Counted from the first letter of the stretch, positions 25,599-36,907 are shown. The stretch is 64,000 nucleotides of DNA from Thauera carbonicopians (GCF_025699485.1 NZ_JANUXN010000003.1:186001-250000), one strand, 5' to 3'. The notes: generated by a model not told the origin, from the letters alone. Numbers and translations: made by a program.

Positions 25599-26870
25599 AT
25601 GTCAGCCGAACCCACATTCCTGCCCGCATCCGGCCAGTACGGCCTCGGTCTGCGTGACGTCGCCGCGCTCGGCCAGGTGTTCACGCCGGCACCGGTGGTG
25701 CGCGTCATGCTGGCGCTGCGCCGCAACGGCGGGCGGGTGCTGGAGCCGTCCTGCGGCGACGGCGCCTTCCTGCGCCATCTGCCCGGCGCAGTGGGGCTGG
25801 AGCTGGACCCGGATCACTGTCCGCCCGGTGCGCGGGTGCTGGATTTCTTCGCTTATCCGGTGCATGAGCAGTTCGACACCATCATCGGCAATCCGCCCTA
25901 CGTCCGCTTTCAGGACATTCCGGCGGGCACGCGCGAACTGATCACGCGTGGCCACCATGGGCGCTGCCTGGACGGGCGCTCCAACCTGTACCTGTTCTTC
26001 ATCGAGAAATGCCTGCGCCACCTGAAGCCGGGCGGCGAGCTGATCTTCATCACGCCGCGTGACTTCCTGAAGACGACCTCGGCGGTGAAGCTGAACCGCC
26101 TGCTGGCGGAGGCGGGCAGCATCACCGATGCGATCTCGCTCGGCGATGCGCGGGTGTTCGACGATGCCTTGCCGAACTGCCTGATCTGGCGCTTCGAGAA
26201 AGGCCGCCATGAGCACGCGATGCGTTATTGCGAGATCGGCGTCGACGACGAGCTCGATGTCGCGCTCGCGGCACCGGCCTGGCAGCCGCGCCATTTCGTC
26301 GAGCGCGCAGGGCACCTGATGTTCGCCCGCGAGGACTACCCGCTGCGGCTGTCACAAGTGGCTTTCGTCAAGGTCGGCGCGGTATCCGGCGCGGACGAAC
26401 TGTATGCCGACGCGGAGCAGGGCAACCGCGAGTTCGTCTGTTCATCCACCGTCAGCACCGGCCGCACCCGGCGCATGATCTGGCCCGAGCCGGGCGAGCC
26501 GCCGCCTGCTGTGCTGCTGCCGCACAAGGTCCGCCTGCTGCAGCGCAAGGTGACGAACTTCGACGAGTCGAACTGGTGGATGTGGGGGCGCATGCACCAC
26601 CGCAGCGAGCGCCCGCGGGTGTATGTGAATGGCCGGACGCGGGTCGCGCGGCCGTTCTTCGTCCATGACTGCAAGGACTACGACGGCGCGGTGATGGCGG
26701 TGTTTCCGCATCGCGAGGACGTCGACCTCGAGGCCTTCCGCGATGCGCTCAATGCGGTGGATTGGGCCGACCTCGGCTTCGTCTGCGACGGCCGCTTCCT
26801 GTTCACCCAGCGCAGCCTGGAGAACGCGCCGCTGCCGGCGTCCTTCGCCGCCTTCCTGCCGCAGGGCTAG
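25599..26870 (+). CDS. Orphan N6-adenine DNA methyltransferase
   Basis: This 423-residue class I SAM-dependent DNA methyltransferase is of the Eco57I/TaqI-like gamma type. The SAM motif VLEPSCGDGAFL is near residue 48, and the catalytic NPPY is near residue 97 in IIGNPPYVRF. The N-terminal GQVFTP segment is typical of this group. The C-terminal half would be the target-recognition domain. No restriction endonuclease is recognised nearby, so it may be an orphan methylase or the remnant of a restriction-modification or defence locus. Its neighbours are a dead ParE-like toxin and an unknown protein. The ATG at 25599 is preferred over one 18 bp upstream. Confidence 0.85.
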   Translation: MSAEPTFLPASGQYGLGLRDVAALGQVFTPAPVVRVMLALRRNGGRVLEPSCGDGAFLRHLPGAVGLELDPDHCPPGARVLDFFAYPVHEQFDTIIGNPPYVRFQDIPAGTRELITRGHHGRCLDGRSNLYLFFIEKCLRHLKPGGELIFITPRDFLKTTSAVKLNRLLAEAGSITDAISLGDARVFDDALPNCLIWRFEKGRHEHAMRYCEIGVDDELDVALAAPAWQPRHFVERAGHLMFAREDYPLRLSQVAFVKVGAVSGADELYADAEQGNREFVCSSTVSTGRTRRMIWPEPGEPPPAVLLPHKVRLLQRKVTNFDESNWWMWGRMHHRSERPRVYVNGRTRVARPFFVHDCKDYDGAVMAVFPHREDVDLEAFRDALNAVDWADLGFVCDGRFLFTQRSLENAPLPASFAAFLPQG

Positions 26871-27131
26871 CTGGCAGCCTTCGTGCGGGGCTGCCTAATC
26901 TTCGTCATTCCGAGCGCCACTCGTGCTTTGCAGATGGAACTCGTGCAGCTTGGCCCGTTGCAGCGTCTTGTCTGGCACCGGGCCTGCCATTCATCGGTCT
27001 GGTTGCGCTGCTGCGATCGACTCAAGCGCATCCTCGTGGGCATCGGACCGCCGCGAACCTTCTGTCTGTTGTCCGGGTATGCAGATGGGGCCATGTTGCA
27101 GCGGTTCTTGGCGTGAAACAGGGAGGAACGG

Positions 27132-28202
27132 ATGACGGACACCAGAGACCAAGGGCTTGCCGCCCGGCTGCGCACCACCTTGCAAGGTCTGGATGACAGC
27201 TCGATCCTGCGCTGCTTCGATCTGACGCTGTGGTTTGGCACGCGTTACGCCGCGGCCTGCGAGCTGCCCGGCCCCATCCATCTCGTGCTCGACAACAGCC
27301 TGATCCAGGCCTTCAAGCACCGCCAGACGAATGCCAAACGCGCCATCGATGCCCTGGCTTTCGAGAATTTCTGCGTCTTCGTGCGCGACTGGAGCGACCG
27401 CGAAAGCCATCTGGCGCTGTCGCCGATGGCGGTCTTCGAGCACATTGGGCGGCGTCTGCCCGATTCGGCCGCCGAGGTCGAGCGAATTCTCGCCGACCTG
27501 CGGCAATTGCTGGCTGCTACCGGACTACGCATCGTGCCGTTGGGATTCGAGACCCCGGGCCGCCTGTTCGAGCGCCTGCACGATATTGCCCGCGACGAAT
27601 CCTTTCTGACGCGTTTCGTCGATGAGGTCGACAAAACGGACTGGTGCATCGATCTGCGTGCGCCACTGGGTGTGAAGATTCCCATGAGCAAAGCCTGGGA
27701 GACCTTGCCGGAGCATCTGCCCTTGCGTTACTTCGATCCTTGGTACGTGCGCTTCGTACTCTCCGCCCGTATCGAACGTCACATCATCGAGCAATGCCGT
27801 AGCCGCGACCCCGCCCCCATCGGTAGCGGGCGGCTATCCGAGACCCTGGCCGGGCTCAACCCCTTCGGACGCAATGGCCTGCTCAAGGGCCTGGGCGACA
27901 TCGACTTGCTGCAGATCTGCGACATCAACCGGCAGTACCAGCAGAAACCCGGCCATGTGCTGGCAGGCCAGACTCTGGATCGGGATCTGGCCGACATCCT
28001 GAGCCGGCGGCACGTCTATCACGTCCATGCCGGCGTCGAAGCAGGCGATCCGCAGCAAGAGCAGAGAATCAAGGAAATGGTCGGATTGATGTTCGGCCGT
28101 CCCTTTGCCGAAGAGGAAGAACGGGGCAAGCGGATTCGGGAGCAGTTGTCGGATTTTGCGCGGCGGCTCGCGCAGAGCTGCAAGGAAGCCGCCTCATCCT
28201 GA
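27132..28202 (+). CDS. Unrecognised protein with PIN-like acidic motifs
   Basis: I do not recognise this 356-residue soluble protein. A strong GGAGG precedes the ATG. By eye it carries a possible PIN-nuclease pattern: IHLVLDNSLIQ (Asp near residue 54), SPMAVFEH (Glu near 102) and LDRDLADIL near 288. The spacing is longer than in small VapC toxins, and the C-terminus is a charged helix (FAEEEERGKRIREQ). G+C and codon use look less biased than the flanks. It follows the orphan methyltransferase after 261 bp and may belong with it. The function is unknown and the PIN idea is inference. Confidence 0.75.
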   Translation: MTDTRDQGLAARLRTTLQGLDDSSILRCFDLTLWFGTRYAAACELPGPIHLVLDNSLIQAFKHRQTNAKRAIDALAFENFCVFVRDWSDRESHLALSPMAVFEHIGRRLPDSAAEVERILADLRQLLAATGLRIVPLGFETPGRLFERLHDIARDESFLTRFVDEVDKTDWCIDLRAPLGVKIPMSKAWETLPEHLPLRYFDPWYVRFVLSARIERHIIEQCRSRDPAPIGSGRLSETLAGLNPFGRNGLLKGLGDIDLLQICDINRQYQQKPGHVLAGQTLDRDLADILSRRHVYHVHAGVEAGDPQQEQRIKEMVGLMFGRPFAEEEERGKRIREQLSDFARRLAQSCKEAASS

Positions 28203-28245
28203 AGCGGCGGCATCTGCTGAAAACACTTCGCAAGTGCGCTTGGCG

Positions 28246-29655
28246 TCAATGCGAACGTAGTACATCCAGGTCGGCGCGGTTGCGCTCGTCGGTGTAGGGC
28301 TCGCCGGCCAGCGGCGGGTTGGCGGCGTGGCACTGCACCAGCACGTTCGACAGTGGCCGGTCGCGGAACAGCACTTCGACCGCGCAGGGGCCGTACTCGG
28401 CCTGGATGCTCGCCAGCAGGTTGCGCGCATAAGGCGTGGCCAGCTTGGTGTCGAGGATCAGGTTGGCGATCAGGTGGCCGTCTTCCTTCAGCGCCTGGCG
28501 CGTGGTGCGCCAGAACTCGCGCGTCACCAGGTGGGCGGGGATGCTGGTGAGCGCGCTGTAGACGTCCACCACCACCGCATCGTAGCGCTCGGTGCTGTCG
28601 CGCACGAAGGCGCGGGCGTCGGCGACGATGAATTCGCCGCGCACCGGCTCGCGCAGGAAGTCGCGTTCGGCGATGTCCTTGATCGCCGGATCGATGTCGA
28701 CATAGGTGTAGTGGTTGAGCGGCTCGCGGTGCGACAGCGTGAAGCCGCCGGCGCCCAGCACCAGCACGCGGCGCTCGCGGAAGGCCAGTTCGTCCAGCAG
28801 CAGCGTGCGCAGGCGCTGGATGTAGCGCGCGTATTGCGGCGGCTCGGTATTGTCGATGATCGACGCGGCCGAGTTGTTGACCCAGAACACGCGCGGATTG
28901 TCGAAGCCGTCGAGCGTGGTCGGTGCCACGCGGTAGGTGGCGTAGGCGGTCTCGGTCTGCTGCGGCAGCACCAGGTTGGCGGCGAGCGCGGCGCCGGCGA
29001 CGAGGGCGGACAGCAGCATCGCGTAGTGGCGGGCGTGGCCGGCCTCGCTCAGCAGCGGCACCAGCACCAGCAGCAGGGCGGTGCAGATCAGCACCGCGGC
29101 ACCCACGCCCAGCCACTGCATCACCAGCATCGACAGCGAAACCGCGCCGAGGAAGGAGCCGAGCGTGGACCAGTACAGCGCCGCGCCGCTGCGTTCGCCG
29201 GCGCGCGCATGGCGCAGCAGGTTGGTCAGGATCGGCACCGTCTGGCCGAGCAGCCAGGCCACCGGGCACAGGATGCCGCCGATCAGCGCGAACCAGGCCA
29301 GCGGCGCCGGCTGCAGGTGGGTGAACAGCAGCTCGGCCACCGGCCCGGACAGCCCGACCGCGATCAGCACCGCGGCGGCGAGGAAGTTGTGCCGCACCCG
29401 CGCCAGGTAGTTGCCGGCGACGCGGCCGCCGGCCTGGTAGCCGAGCGCCAGTGCGAGCAGGAAGAAGCCGATCGTCGGCGCGGTGACGGTGATCGCGCTG
29501 CCCACGTGCGGCACCAGCCGGCGCAGGGCGACGATCTCGGCGCCGAGCGAGACGAAGCCTTCGACGAAGACCAGGGCGAACAGCAGTGTATTGGCGAGCG
29601 GCGGTCCGCCGGCGGGATCGGGGGCGAGGTCGGATCGTTCGGCTGCAGCGGGCAT
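28246..29655 (-). CDS. Fused MFS/spermidine synthase-like protein
   Basis: This 469-residue protein has an N-terminal half with about six transmembrane segments and a C-terminal spermidine-synthase-type Rossmann domain. The latter shows VLVLGAGGFTLS (SAM-like loop), YTYVDIDPAIKDIAE, VADARAFV and YDAVVVDVYS. Such fusions are annotated as spermidine synthase-like, but aminopropyltransferase activity is rarely shown. The substrate is unknown. The MFS gene just upstream on the same strand ends 45 bp before its start, so the two may be cotranscribed. Confidence 0.82.
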   Translation of the reverse strand: MPAAAERSDLAPDPAGGPPLANTLLFALVFVEGFVSLGAEIVALRRLVPHVGSAITVTAPTIGFFLLALALGYQAGGRVAGNYLARVRHNFLAAAVLIAVGLSGPVAELLFTHLQPAPLAWFALIGGILCPVAWLLGQTVPILTNLLRHARAGERSGAALYWSTLGSFLGAVSLSMLVMQWLGVGAAVLICTALLLVLVPLLSEAGHARHYAMLLSALVAGAALAANLVLPQQTETAYATYRVAPTTLDGFDNPRVFWVNNSAASIIDNTEPPQYARYIQRLRTLLLDELAFRERRVLVLGAGGFTLSHREPLNHYTYVDIDPAIKDIAERDFLREPVRGEFIVADARAFVRDSTERYDAVVVDVYSALTSIPAHLVTREFWRTTRQALKEDGHLIANLILDTKLATPYARNLLASIQAEYGPCAVEVLFRDRPLSNVLVQCHAANPPLAGEPYTDERNRADLDVLRSH

Positions 29656-29700
29656 CGGGCTCGTCGTGGCGGGTGGTTGGGGGGATGGTATCGCGTGCGG

Positions 29701-31122
29701 CTACTGCCGCGTCACGATGCGCGCGGTGAAGATTCCCGGCAGCACCAGCAGCGCGATGCCGAGCGTGGCGTAGCGCGCCGCATCGGCGATGGATTCGCCG
29801 CCTGCCGCCATCAGCGTGCCGCCGAGGGCGGAGGTGATCGACAGCGCGATGAGCTGCGTGGTCGAGATCGCCGCCGCGGCCTTGCCGCCTTCGGCAGCGT
29901 CCTGCGTGCTGCTCATCGCGGCGACGCCGAGCAGCGGCCAGGCGAGGCCGATGCCGGTACCGGCGACGGCGAGCAGTAGCGCCCAGACGGCGACGATCGA
30001 CGGCCCGGCGCCGTCGGTCTGCAGCAGGCCATAGCCGGTCAGCGCCGCTGCAAGCAGCAGCGGGCCGAGGCGGATGGCGCGGCGGCGGGTGGTATCGGAA
30101 CGCACCGAGACGATGAACAACTGGGCACAGGTCCAGGCCAGCGACAGTACCGCGCCGAGCAGGCCGGCGAGCAGGGGGCTCAGGCCGGCCAGCCGTTGCG
30201 CGAACAGCGGAATGAAGTTTTCCATCACCACGCCGGCGCTCAGCGCGGCGACGGTCAGGTTGACCCATTTCAGCGTGTTGCCGCGCTGGTAGGCGAGGGC
30301 GGGCAGGATGGTGTGCCGGGAACGGCGCTCCACGGCGATGAAAAGCCCGAGTAGGGCGAGGCCGATGCCGATCGCGGCCAGCGCCGGCCAGCCCATCGGC
30401 AGCACGGCGCTGAGGCTGATCGCGAGCGTGGCGAGGATGAGGACGAACAGCGAAACCGCAGGCACCGGCGCACGATGTCCGGAGCCGGCCGAGCCGGCGA
30501 AGGAGTGCCGCACCACGGCCGCCAGCAGTAGCGCCACGGCGGCCAGCGCGGCGTAGGACGCGCGCCACAGGCCCAGCTCCGCGAACAGGCCGCCGAGCGC
30601 GGGGCCGAACAGCGTGCCCACGCCCCACATCGCGGAGACGACGCCGGCCGCCCGCGCCCAGTGCCTGGCCGGCAGCGCGGTGCGGATCACCGCATAACCG
30701 AGCCCGACCAGCAGGCCGCCGCCCAGGCCCTGGATCGCGCGGCTGGCGATCAGCAGCGCCATCGTCGGGCTTGCCGCATTGCCCATGGCGCCGACGAAGA
30801 AGATGCTGAAGGCGATCAGGTAGGCGGCAGCCGAGCCTTTCCAGTCGAGGATGCGGCTGACCGACAGCGAGCCGACGATGGCCGAGACCACGAAGGCCGT
30901 CGTCACCCAGGCGTAGTAGGCCTGGCCGCCGATGTCCTCGACGATCGACGGCATCAGCGCGGCGGTGAAGTAGAGGTTCATCGCGTACAGCAGCACGCCG
31001 CTCGCCATCACCAGCACGCTGGCGAGATGGCGCCCGGACAGCAGGTCGGCCCAGCCGTCGGCGTGGGCCGCGGTACTGTCCGCGGGTTCGGCCGGCCGGG
31101 CCGGCGATGGGGATTGGCTCAT
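29701..31122 (-). CDS. MFS transporter (drug/efflux type)
   Basis: This 473-residue major facilitator protein has about 14 hydrophobic segments. It shows an RIL-like loop after TM2 (SRILDWKGS) and a Gly-rich motif-C-like stretch (MWGVGTLFGPALGG) typical of drug:H+ antiporters. I chose the start MSQSPSP rather than the upstream Met. A Pro/Ala-rich cytoplasmic N-terminus precedes TM1. The exported compound is unknown. It is divergent from the small membrane protein at 31276. Confidence 0.82.
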   Translation of the reverse strand: MSQSPSPARPAEPADSTAAHADGWADLLSGRHLASVLVMASGVLLYAMNLYFTAALMPSIVEDIGGQAYYAWVTTAFVVSAIVGSLSVSRILDWKGSAAAYLIAFSIFFVGAMGNAASPTMALLIASRAIQGLGGGLLVGLGYAVIRTALPARHWARAAGVVSAMWGVGTLFGPALGGLFAELGLWRASYAALAAVALLLAAVVRHSFAGSAGSGHRAPVPAVSLFVLILATLAISLSAVLPMGWPALAAIGIGLALLGLFIAVERRSRHTILPALAYQRGNTLKWVNLTVAALSAGVVMENFIPLFAQRLAGLSPLLAGLLGAVLSLAWTCAQLFIVSVRSDTTRRRAIRLGPLLLAAALTGYGLLQTDGAGPSIVAVWALLLAVAGTGIGLAWPLLGVAAMSSTQDAAEGGKAAAAISTTQLIALSITSALGGTLMAAGGESIADAARYATLGIALLVLPGIFTARIVTRQ

Positions 31123-31275
31123 CGGGGATTCTTTCAGGAGGCGCTGCTGGCGGCGCCGAACCCGTGATTCTGCCGCCATCCGTCCCGGAGGTGGTGTGCG
31201 CCGGTGATGCCAGCCACGGTGGAATCCGCTACCCTGCGGCCTGTTCCGATTTCACGCGCATTGCGCCAAGCAGCC

Positions 31276-31509
31276 ATGGCCCAGCCCAATCTCAAGCAAC
31301 GCAAGACTTTCGCCATGATCCGCGTGATGGGCGGCATGGTCGCCGCCCTGTACCTGAGCTTCGTCGTCGTCGCCAACGTGCTGGAAGGCGTGCCGCTGGA
31401 AGGCAGCCTGTTGTTCTCCGCGCTGGTCGCGGTGGCGGGCTATGGCTATGCCGCCTGGTATCTGCGCGAACTGTCGGCGATCGCCCGCGAGGAGCGTGGC
31501 ACGCGGTAG
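31276..31509 (+). CDS. Small two-TM membrane protein
   Basis: This 77-residue protein has hydrophobic segments near residues 15-34 and 42-61 and a positive N-terminus (NLKQRKTF), which suggests an inner-membrane hairpin. I know no family. I chose the ATG at 31276, which removes an implausible 24-residue extension. It lies between the divergent MFS gene and the sigma-54 activator gene, and no function can be assigned. Confidence 0.6.
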   Translation: MAQPNLKQRKTFAMIRVMGGMVAALYLSFVVVANVLEGVPLEGSLLFSALVAVAGYGYAAWYLRELSAIAREERGTR

Positions 31510-31624
31510 CAGGCACGCGGTAGCGACGCGCACAGACAGGCACGCGCCGAACGCTGGTGCCGCCGTTGCAGGGCGGAGGGGGCGGTTCCATAATCATCGC
31601 CTTTCTTTCCGTACACGCCTGATC

Positions 31625-33142
<1,518 letters not shown>

Positions 33143-33162
33143 AGCCGGGCTGCCGGCGCGCA

Positions 33163-33229
33163 TGTCCAGAATCGTGGACGCACCGGATTATAGTGTACAG
33201 AAAAATGGACATGTCTTGAATTCAGGACC
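33163..33229 (+). promoter_or_regulatory. Three tandem dyads: upstream activating sequences
   Basis: Three inverted repeats share the form TGTCCA-N6-TGGACA. They are TGTCCA-gaatcg-TGGACG (33163-33180), TGTACA-gaaaaa-TGGACA (33194-33211) and the weaker TGTCTT-gaattc-AGGACC (33212-33229). They start 21 bp after the activator gene and lie 137-203 bp upstream of the sigma-54 promoter, the usual distance for an enhancer-binding protein. An AT-rich stretch between them (33262-33303) could bend for contact. Confidence 0.7.
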
Positions 33230-33365
33230 ATTCCGCCATGCATGGATGATGCGGATCCATTCATGACGAAAGAGAATAAACAGATTCGATAATCCAATAA
33301 ATGTGCGGCTTTGCACGCACATCATGCCCCCTCCTGGTGCATCGGCACGTGCCTGCCCGTCAGGC

Positions 33366-33381
33366 TGGCACGTGCCTTGCG
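33366..33381 (+). promoter_or_regulatory. Sigma-54 (-24/-12) promoter
   Basis: TGGCACGTGCCTTGCG matches the RpoN consensus TGGCACG-N4-TTGC exactly, including GG/GC spacing. It lies 64 bp before the permease start codon and downstream of the dyad cluster. Confidence 0.88.
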
Positions 33382-33444
33382 AAGGCTGCGGCACTGCGGC
33401 CGCGGCCGTGGCCTACATCCAAAACCACCAGGAGGAGAAGCCCC

Positions 33445-34833
33445 ATGGGCACCCTAGGCATTCTGTTGTCTCTCGTACTGCTGATGTATCTCGCCTACCG
33501 CGGCCTCAGCGTGCTGCTGCTGGCGCCGCTGCTGGCGCTGCTGGCCGTGCTGATGTCGGGCGAGGCCGCGCTGCTGCTGCCGACCTACACCCAGGTCTTC
33601 ATGAAGGCGATGGGCGGCTACGTGATCCAGTTCTTTCCGCTGTTCCTGCTCGGTGCGCTGTTCGGCAAGCTGATGGACGACTCCGGCTCGGCGCGTGCGA
33701 TCGCCCATGCCATCGTCGCCAAGGTCGGCAGCGAACGGGCGATCCTCGCCATCGTGCTCGCCTGCGGCATCCTGACCTATGGCGGCGTGTCCTTGTTCGT
33801 CGTCGCCTTCGCCGTCTATCCGATCGGCGCCGCGCTGTTCCGCGAGGCGGGCATTCCGAAGCGGCTGATCCCGGCGGCGATCGCGCTCGGCTCCTTCACC
33901 TTCACGATGACCGCGCTGCCGGGCACGCCGGCGATCCAGAACGCCATCCCCGCTCCCTTCTTCGGCACCGATTCCTTCGCCGCGCCCGGCCTCGGCCTGA
34001 TCGGCGGCGTGATCATGTTCGTGCTCGGCTCGTGGTGGCTGAGCGGCCAGGCGCGCAAGCTGATGGCCGCCGGTGAAGGCTACGGCCAGCATTCGGGCGA
34101 GCCCGAAGGCGGCGACGACCGCCCGCTGCCCGGCTTCTGGCTGGCGTTGCTGCCGATCCTCGTCGTGATCTGCCTGAACTTCCTGATGGCCAAGCAGGTG
34201 CTGCCCGGCATGGACACCAGCTATCTGGCCAGGCCCGAGTTCGGCGGCCTGCAGGATGCGCGCTCGCTGATCGGCATCTGGTCGATCATCGTCGCGCTCG
34301 CCGCCGCCGTGATGCTGCTGGTGCTGATGCACTGGAAGCGATGGGCCAACCTGATGAAGACCGTCAACGAAGGCTCCTTCGGCTCGATGCTGCCGATCCT
34401 CAATACCGCGACCGAAGTCGGCTACGGCACCGTGATCGCCTCGCTGGCCGGTTTCGTCATCATCCGCGACCTGGTGCTCGGCATCGCGCCGGGCAATCCG
34501 CTGATCTCCGAGGCGGTGGCGGTCAACGTGCTGGCCGGCATCACCGGTTCGGCCTCCGGCGGCATGTCGATCGCGCTGCAGACGCTGGGCGCGGAGTATC
34601 TCGCCATGGCCAATGCCGCCGGCATCAGCCCGGAACTGCTGCACCGCGTCGCGGCGATGGCTTCCGGCTGCATGGACACGCTGCCGCACAACGGCGCGGT
34701 GATCTCGCTGCTCGCCATCTGCAGGCTCACCCACCGCGAATCCTACGGCCACATCTTCATGAGCGTGGTGGTGTTCCCGCTCATGGCGCTGGCCGTCGTG
34801 ATCACGCTCGGCACCCTGTTCGGCAGCTTCTGA
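33445..34833 (+). CDS. GntP-family permease
   Basis: This 462-residue inner-membrane protein has about 12 hydrophobic segments and the GntP/ion-transporter signatures GGYVIQFFPLFLLGALFG, TYGGVSLFVVAFAVYPI and TALPGTPAIQNAIP. GntP members take up gluconate or related hydroxy-acids, and relatives next to CoA-transferases handle 3-hydroxybutyrate-type substrates. A strong GGAGGAG ribosome binding site precedes the ATG. The sigma-54 promoter upstream and the CoA-transferase 24 bp downstream point to uptake of a short hydroxy- or keto-acid. Confidence 0.9.
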   Translation: MGTLGILLSLVLLMYLAYRGLSVLLLAPLLALLAVLMSGEAALLLPTYTQVFMKAMGGYVIQFFPLFLLGALFGKLMDDSGSARAIAHAIVAKVGSERAILAIVLACGILTYGGVSLFVVAFAVYPIGAALFREAGIPKRLIPAAIALGSFTFTMTALPGTPAIQNAIPAPFFGTDSFAAPGLGLIGGVIMFVLGSWWLSGQARKLMAAGEGYGQHSGEPEGGDDRPLPGFWLALLPILVVICLNFLMAKQVLPGMDTSYLARPEFGGLQDARSLIGIWSIIVALAAAVMLLVLMHWKRWANLMKTVNEGSFGSMLPILNTATEVGYGTVIASLAGFVIIRDLVLGIAPGNPLISEAVAVNVLAGITGSASGGMSIALQTLGAEYLAMANAAGISPELLHRVAAMASGCMDTLPHNGAVISLLAICRLTHRESYGHIFMSVVVFPLMALAVVITLGTLFGSF

Positions 34834-34857
34834 TCCCATCCGCGGAGGAGACGAGAC

Positions 34858-36864
34858 ATGTCCATCGTTCGCCACCCCATGGCGGCTTCACTGCGGGCTT
34901 CCGATACCGGCAAGCTGGTTTCAGCCCGCGAGGCGGTACGCCTGATCCGCTCGGGCGACACGATCGCCACCGGCGGCTTCGTCGGCATCGGCTTTCCGGA
35001 AAGCATCGCCATCGCGCTGGAGCAGCGCTTTCTCGAAAGCGAGGCCGCCGACGGCGCCGGCCACGGCGGGCCGCGCAATCTCACGCTGGTCTATGCCGCC
35101 GGCCAGGGCGACGGCAGGGAGCGCGGCCTCAACCACCTCGGCCACGAAGGGCTGGTCGGCAGCGTCGTCGGCGGCCACTGGGGGCTGGTGCCCAAGCTGC
35201 AGCGGCTCGCGGTCGACAACCGCATCGAGGCCTGGAACCTGCCCCAGGGCGTCATCTCGCACCTGTTCCGCGACATCGCCGCCGGCAAGCCCGGCACGCT
35301 GACGCGGGTCGGGCTGGGGACGTTCGTCGATCCGCGCTTCGGCGGCGGCCGGCTCAACCAGCGCACCACCGCCGAGCGCGTGCGCCTGCTCGAGATCGAT
35401 GGCGAGGAATACCTGTTCTACAAGGCCTTCCCGATCCACGTCGGCATCATCCGCGGCACCACCGCCGATGCCGACGGCAACATCACGATGGAAAAGGAGG
35501 CGCTGACGCTGGAGGCGCGTGCCATCGCGATGGCCGCGCGCAATTCCGGCGGCATCGTCATCTCCCAGGTCGAGCGCGTCGCCGAGCGCGGCTCGCTGAA
35601 CCCGCGCCAGGTGCAGGTGCCCGGCGTGCTGGTCGATTGCGTGGTGGTCGCGGAGCGGCCGGAGCACCACATGCAGACCTACAGCGAGCAATACAACCCC
35701 GCGTTTTCCGGCGAACTCCGCGTGCCGATGTCGGCGATCGCCGGCATGGGCATGAGCGAGCGCAAGATCATCGCCCGCCGCGCGGCGATGGAGCTGCAGG
35801 CCGACGCGGTGGTGAACCTGGGCATCGGCATGCCCGAAGGCGTGGCCAGCGTCGCCGCCGAGGAGCAGGTCATCGACCTGCTCACGCTCACCGCCGAGCC
35901 CGGCGTGATCGGCGGCATTCCGGCCGGCGGGCTGAGCTTCGGCGCGGCGGTCAATACCCAGGCGATCATCGACCAGCCCAGCCAGTTCGACTTCTACGAC
36001 GGCGGCGGGCTGGACATCGCCTTTCTCGGCCTGGCGCAGGCCGACCGCGAAGGCAATCTCAACGTCTCGCGCTTCGGTTCGCGGCTGGCCGGCGCGGGCG
36101 GTTTCATCAACATCTCGCAGAACGCCAAGAAGGTGGTCTTCGTCGGCACCTTCACCGCCGGTGCGCTGCAGGTGGCGGTGGAGGACGGCCGCCTGCGCAT
36201 CGCGCAGGAGGGCAGCGCGCGGAAGTTCGTCGCCGAAGTCGAGCACCGCACCTTCAGCGGCCCGCAGGCGGTCAAGTGGCAGCAGGACGTGCTCTACGTC
36301 ACCGAGCGCTGCGTGTTCCGGCTGTGCGCGGAAGGGCTGGAGCTGATCGAGATCGCGCCCGGCGTGGACCTGCAGCGCGACATCCTCGCCCACATGGACT
36401 TCGCCCCGGTCATCAAGCGCCCGCCGGCGCTGATGGATGCGCGCATCTTCGCCGACGAGGCGATGGGCCTGCGGCGGGACCTGCTCGAGATTCCGCTCGA
36501 GCAGCGCCTGTCCTACGACGCCGAGCAGGAACTGTTCTTCGTGAACTTCGAAGGCCTCGCGGTGCGTACCGAAGCCGACATCGCCCGCATCGAGCGCGCG
36601 GTCGAGGCCGCGCTTGCCGCGGTGGGGCGGCACGTCGATGCGATCGTCAACTACGACCGCTTCTCCATCGTGCCCGAGCTCGTCGACGCCTACGTCGGCA
36701 TGGTCAAGGGCCTGATGGCGCGCCACTACCGCTCGGTGACGCGCTACACCGCGAACAGCTTCCTGCGCATGAAGCTCGGCGAGGCGATGGAGAAGCACCA
36801 GATCGCGCCGCACATCTACGGCAGCGCCGCGGAGGCGCAGGACCGCGTTCGCGGCGGCAACTGA
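34858..36864 (+). CDS. Acyl-CoA:acetate/3-ketoacid CoA-transferase (long form)
   Basis: This 668-residue protein fuses the alpha and beta CoA-transferase domains, like YdiF/propionate CoA-transferase. The alpha part has [17 protein letters not shown]. The beta part has [11 protein letters not shown], then [19 protein letters not shown], near the usual catalytic region. It is about 140 residues longer than the common 520-residue form. The extra C-terminal domain (from about residue 530) includes [12 protein letters not shown] and [13 protein letters not shown] and is not recognised. It would activate the imported acid with CoA. GGAGGAG-like sequence precedes the start. Confidence 0.88.
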   Translation: MSIVRHPMAASLRASDTGKLVSAREAVRLIRSGDTIATGGFVGIGFPESIAIALEQRFLESEAADGAGHGGPRNLTLVYAAGQGDGRERGLNHLGHEGLVGSVVGGHWGLVPKLQRLAVDNRIEAWNLPQGVISHLFRDIAAGKPGTLTRVGLGTFVDPRFGGGRLNQRTTAERVRLLEIDGEEYLFYKAFPIHVGIIRGTTADADGNITMEKEALTLEARAIAMAARNSGGIVISQVERVAERGSLNPRQVQVPGVLVDCVVVAERPEHHMQTYSEQYNPAFSGELRVPMSAIAGMGMSERKIIARRAAMELQADAVVNLGIGMPEGVASVAAEEQVIDLLTLTAEPGVIGGIPAGGLSFGAAVNTQAIIDQPSQFDFYDGGGLDIAFLGLAQADREGNLNVSRFGSRLAGAGGFINISQNAKKVVFVGTFTAGALQVAVEDGRLRIAQEGSARKFVAEVEHRTFSGPQAVKWQQDVLYVTERCVFRLCAEGLELIEIAPGVDLQRDILAHMDFAPVIKRPPALMDARIFADEAMGLRRDLLEIPLEQRLSYDAEQELFFVNFEGLAVRTEADIARIERAVEAALAAVGRHVDAIVNYDRFSIVPELVDAYVGMVKGLMARHYRSVTRYTANSFLRMKLGEAMEKHQIAPHIYGSAAEAQDRVRGGN

Positions 36865-36907
36865 GCGCCTGCGGCCGGACGCGCTGCCGCGTGCCGGCCG
36901 GATGAAG

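Noticed and set aside
26871-27131. Small RNA or short gene in the gap before the PIN-like protein
   Set aside because: No clear promoter, hairpin-T tract or coding pattern could be seen.
34341-36905. Long alternative frame over the permease and CoA-transferase
   Set aside because: Arg/Pro/Gly-rich composition typical of a wrong frame in high-GC DNA.
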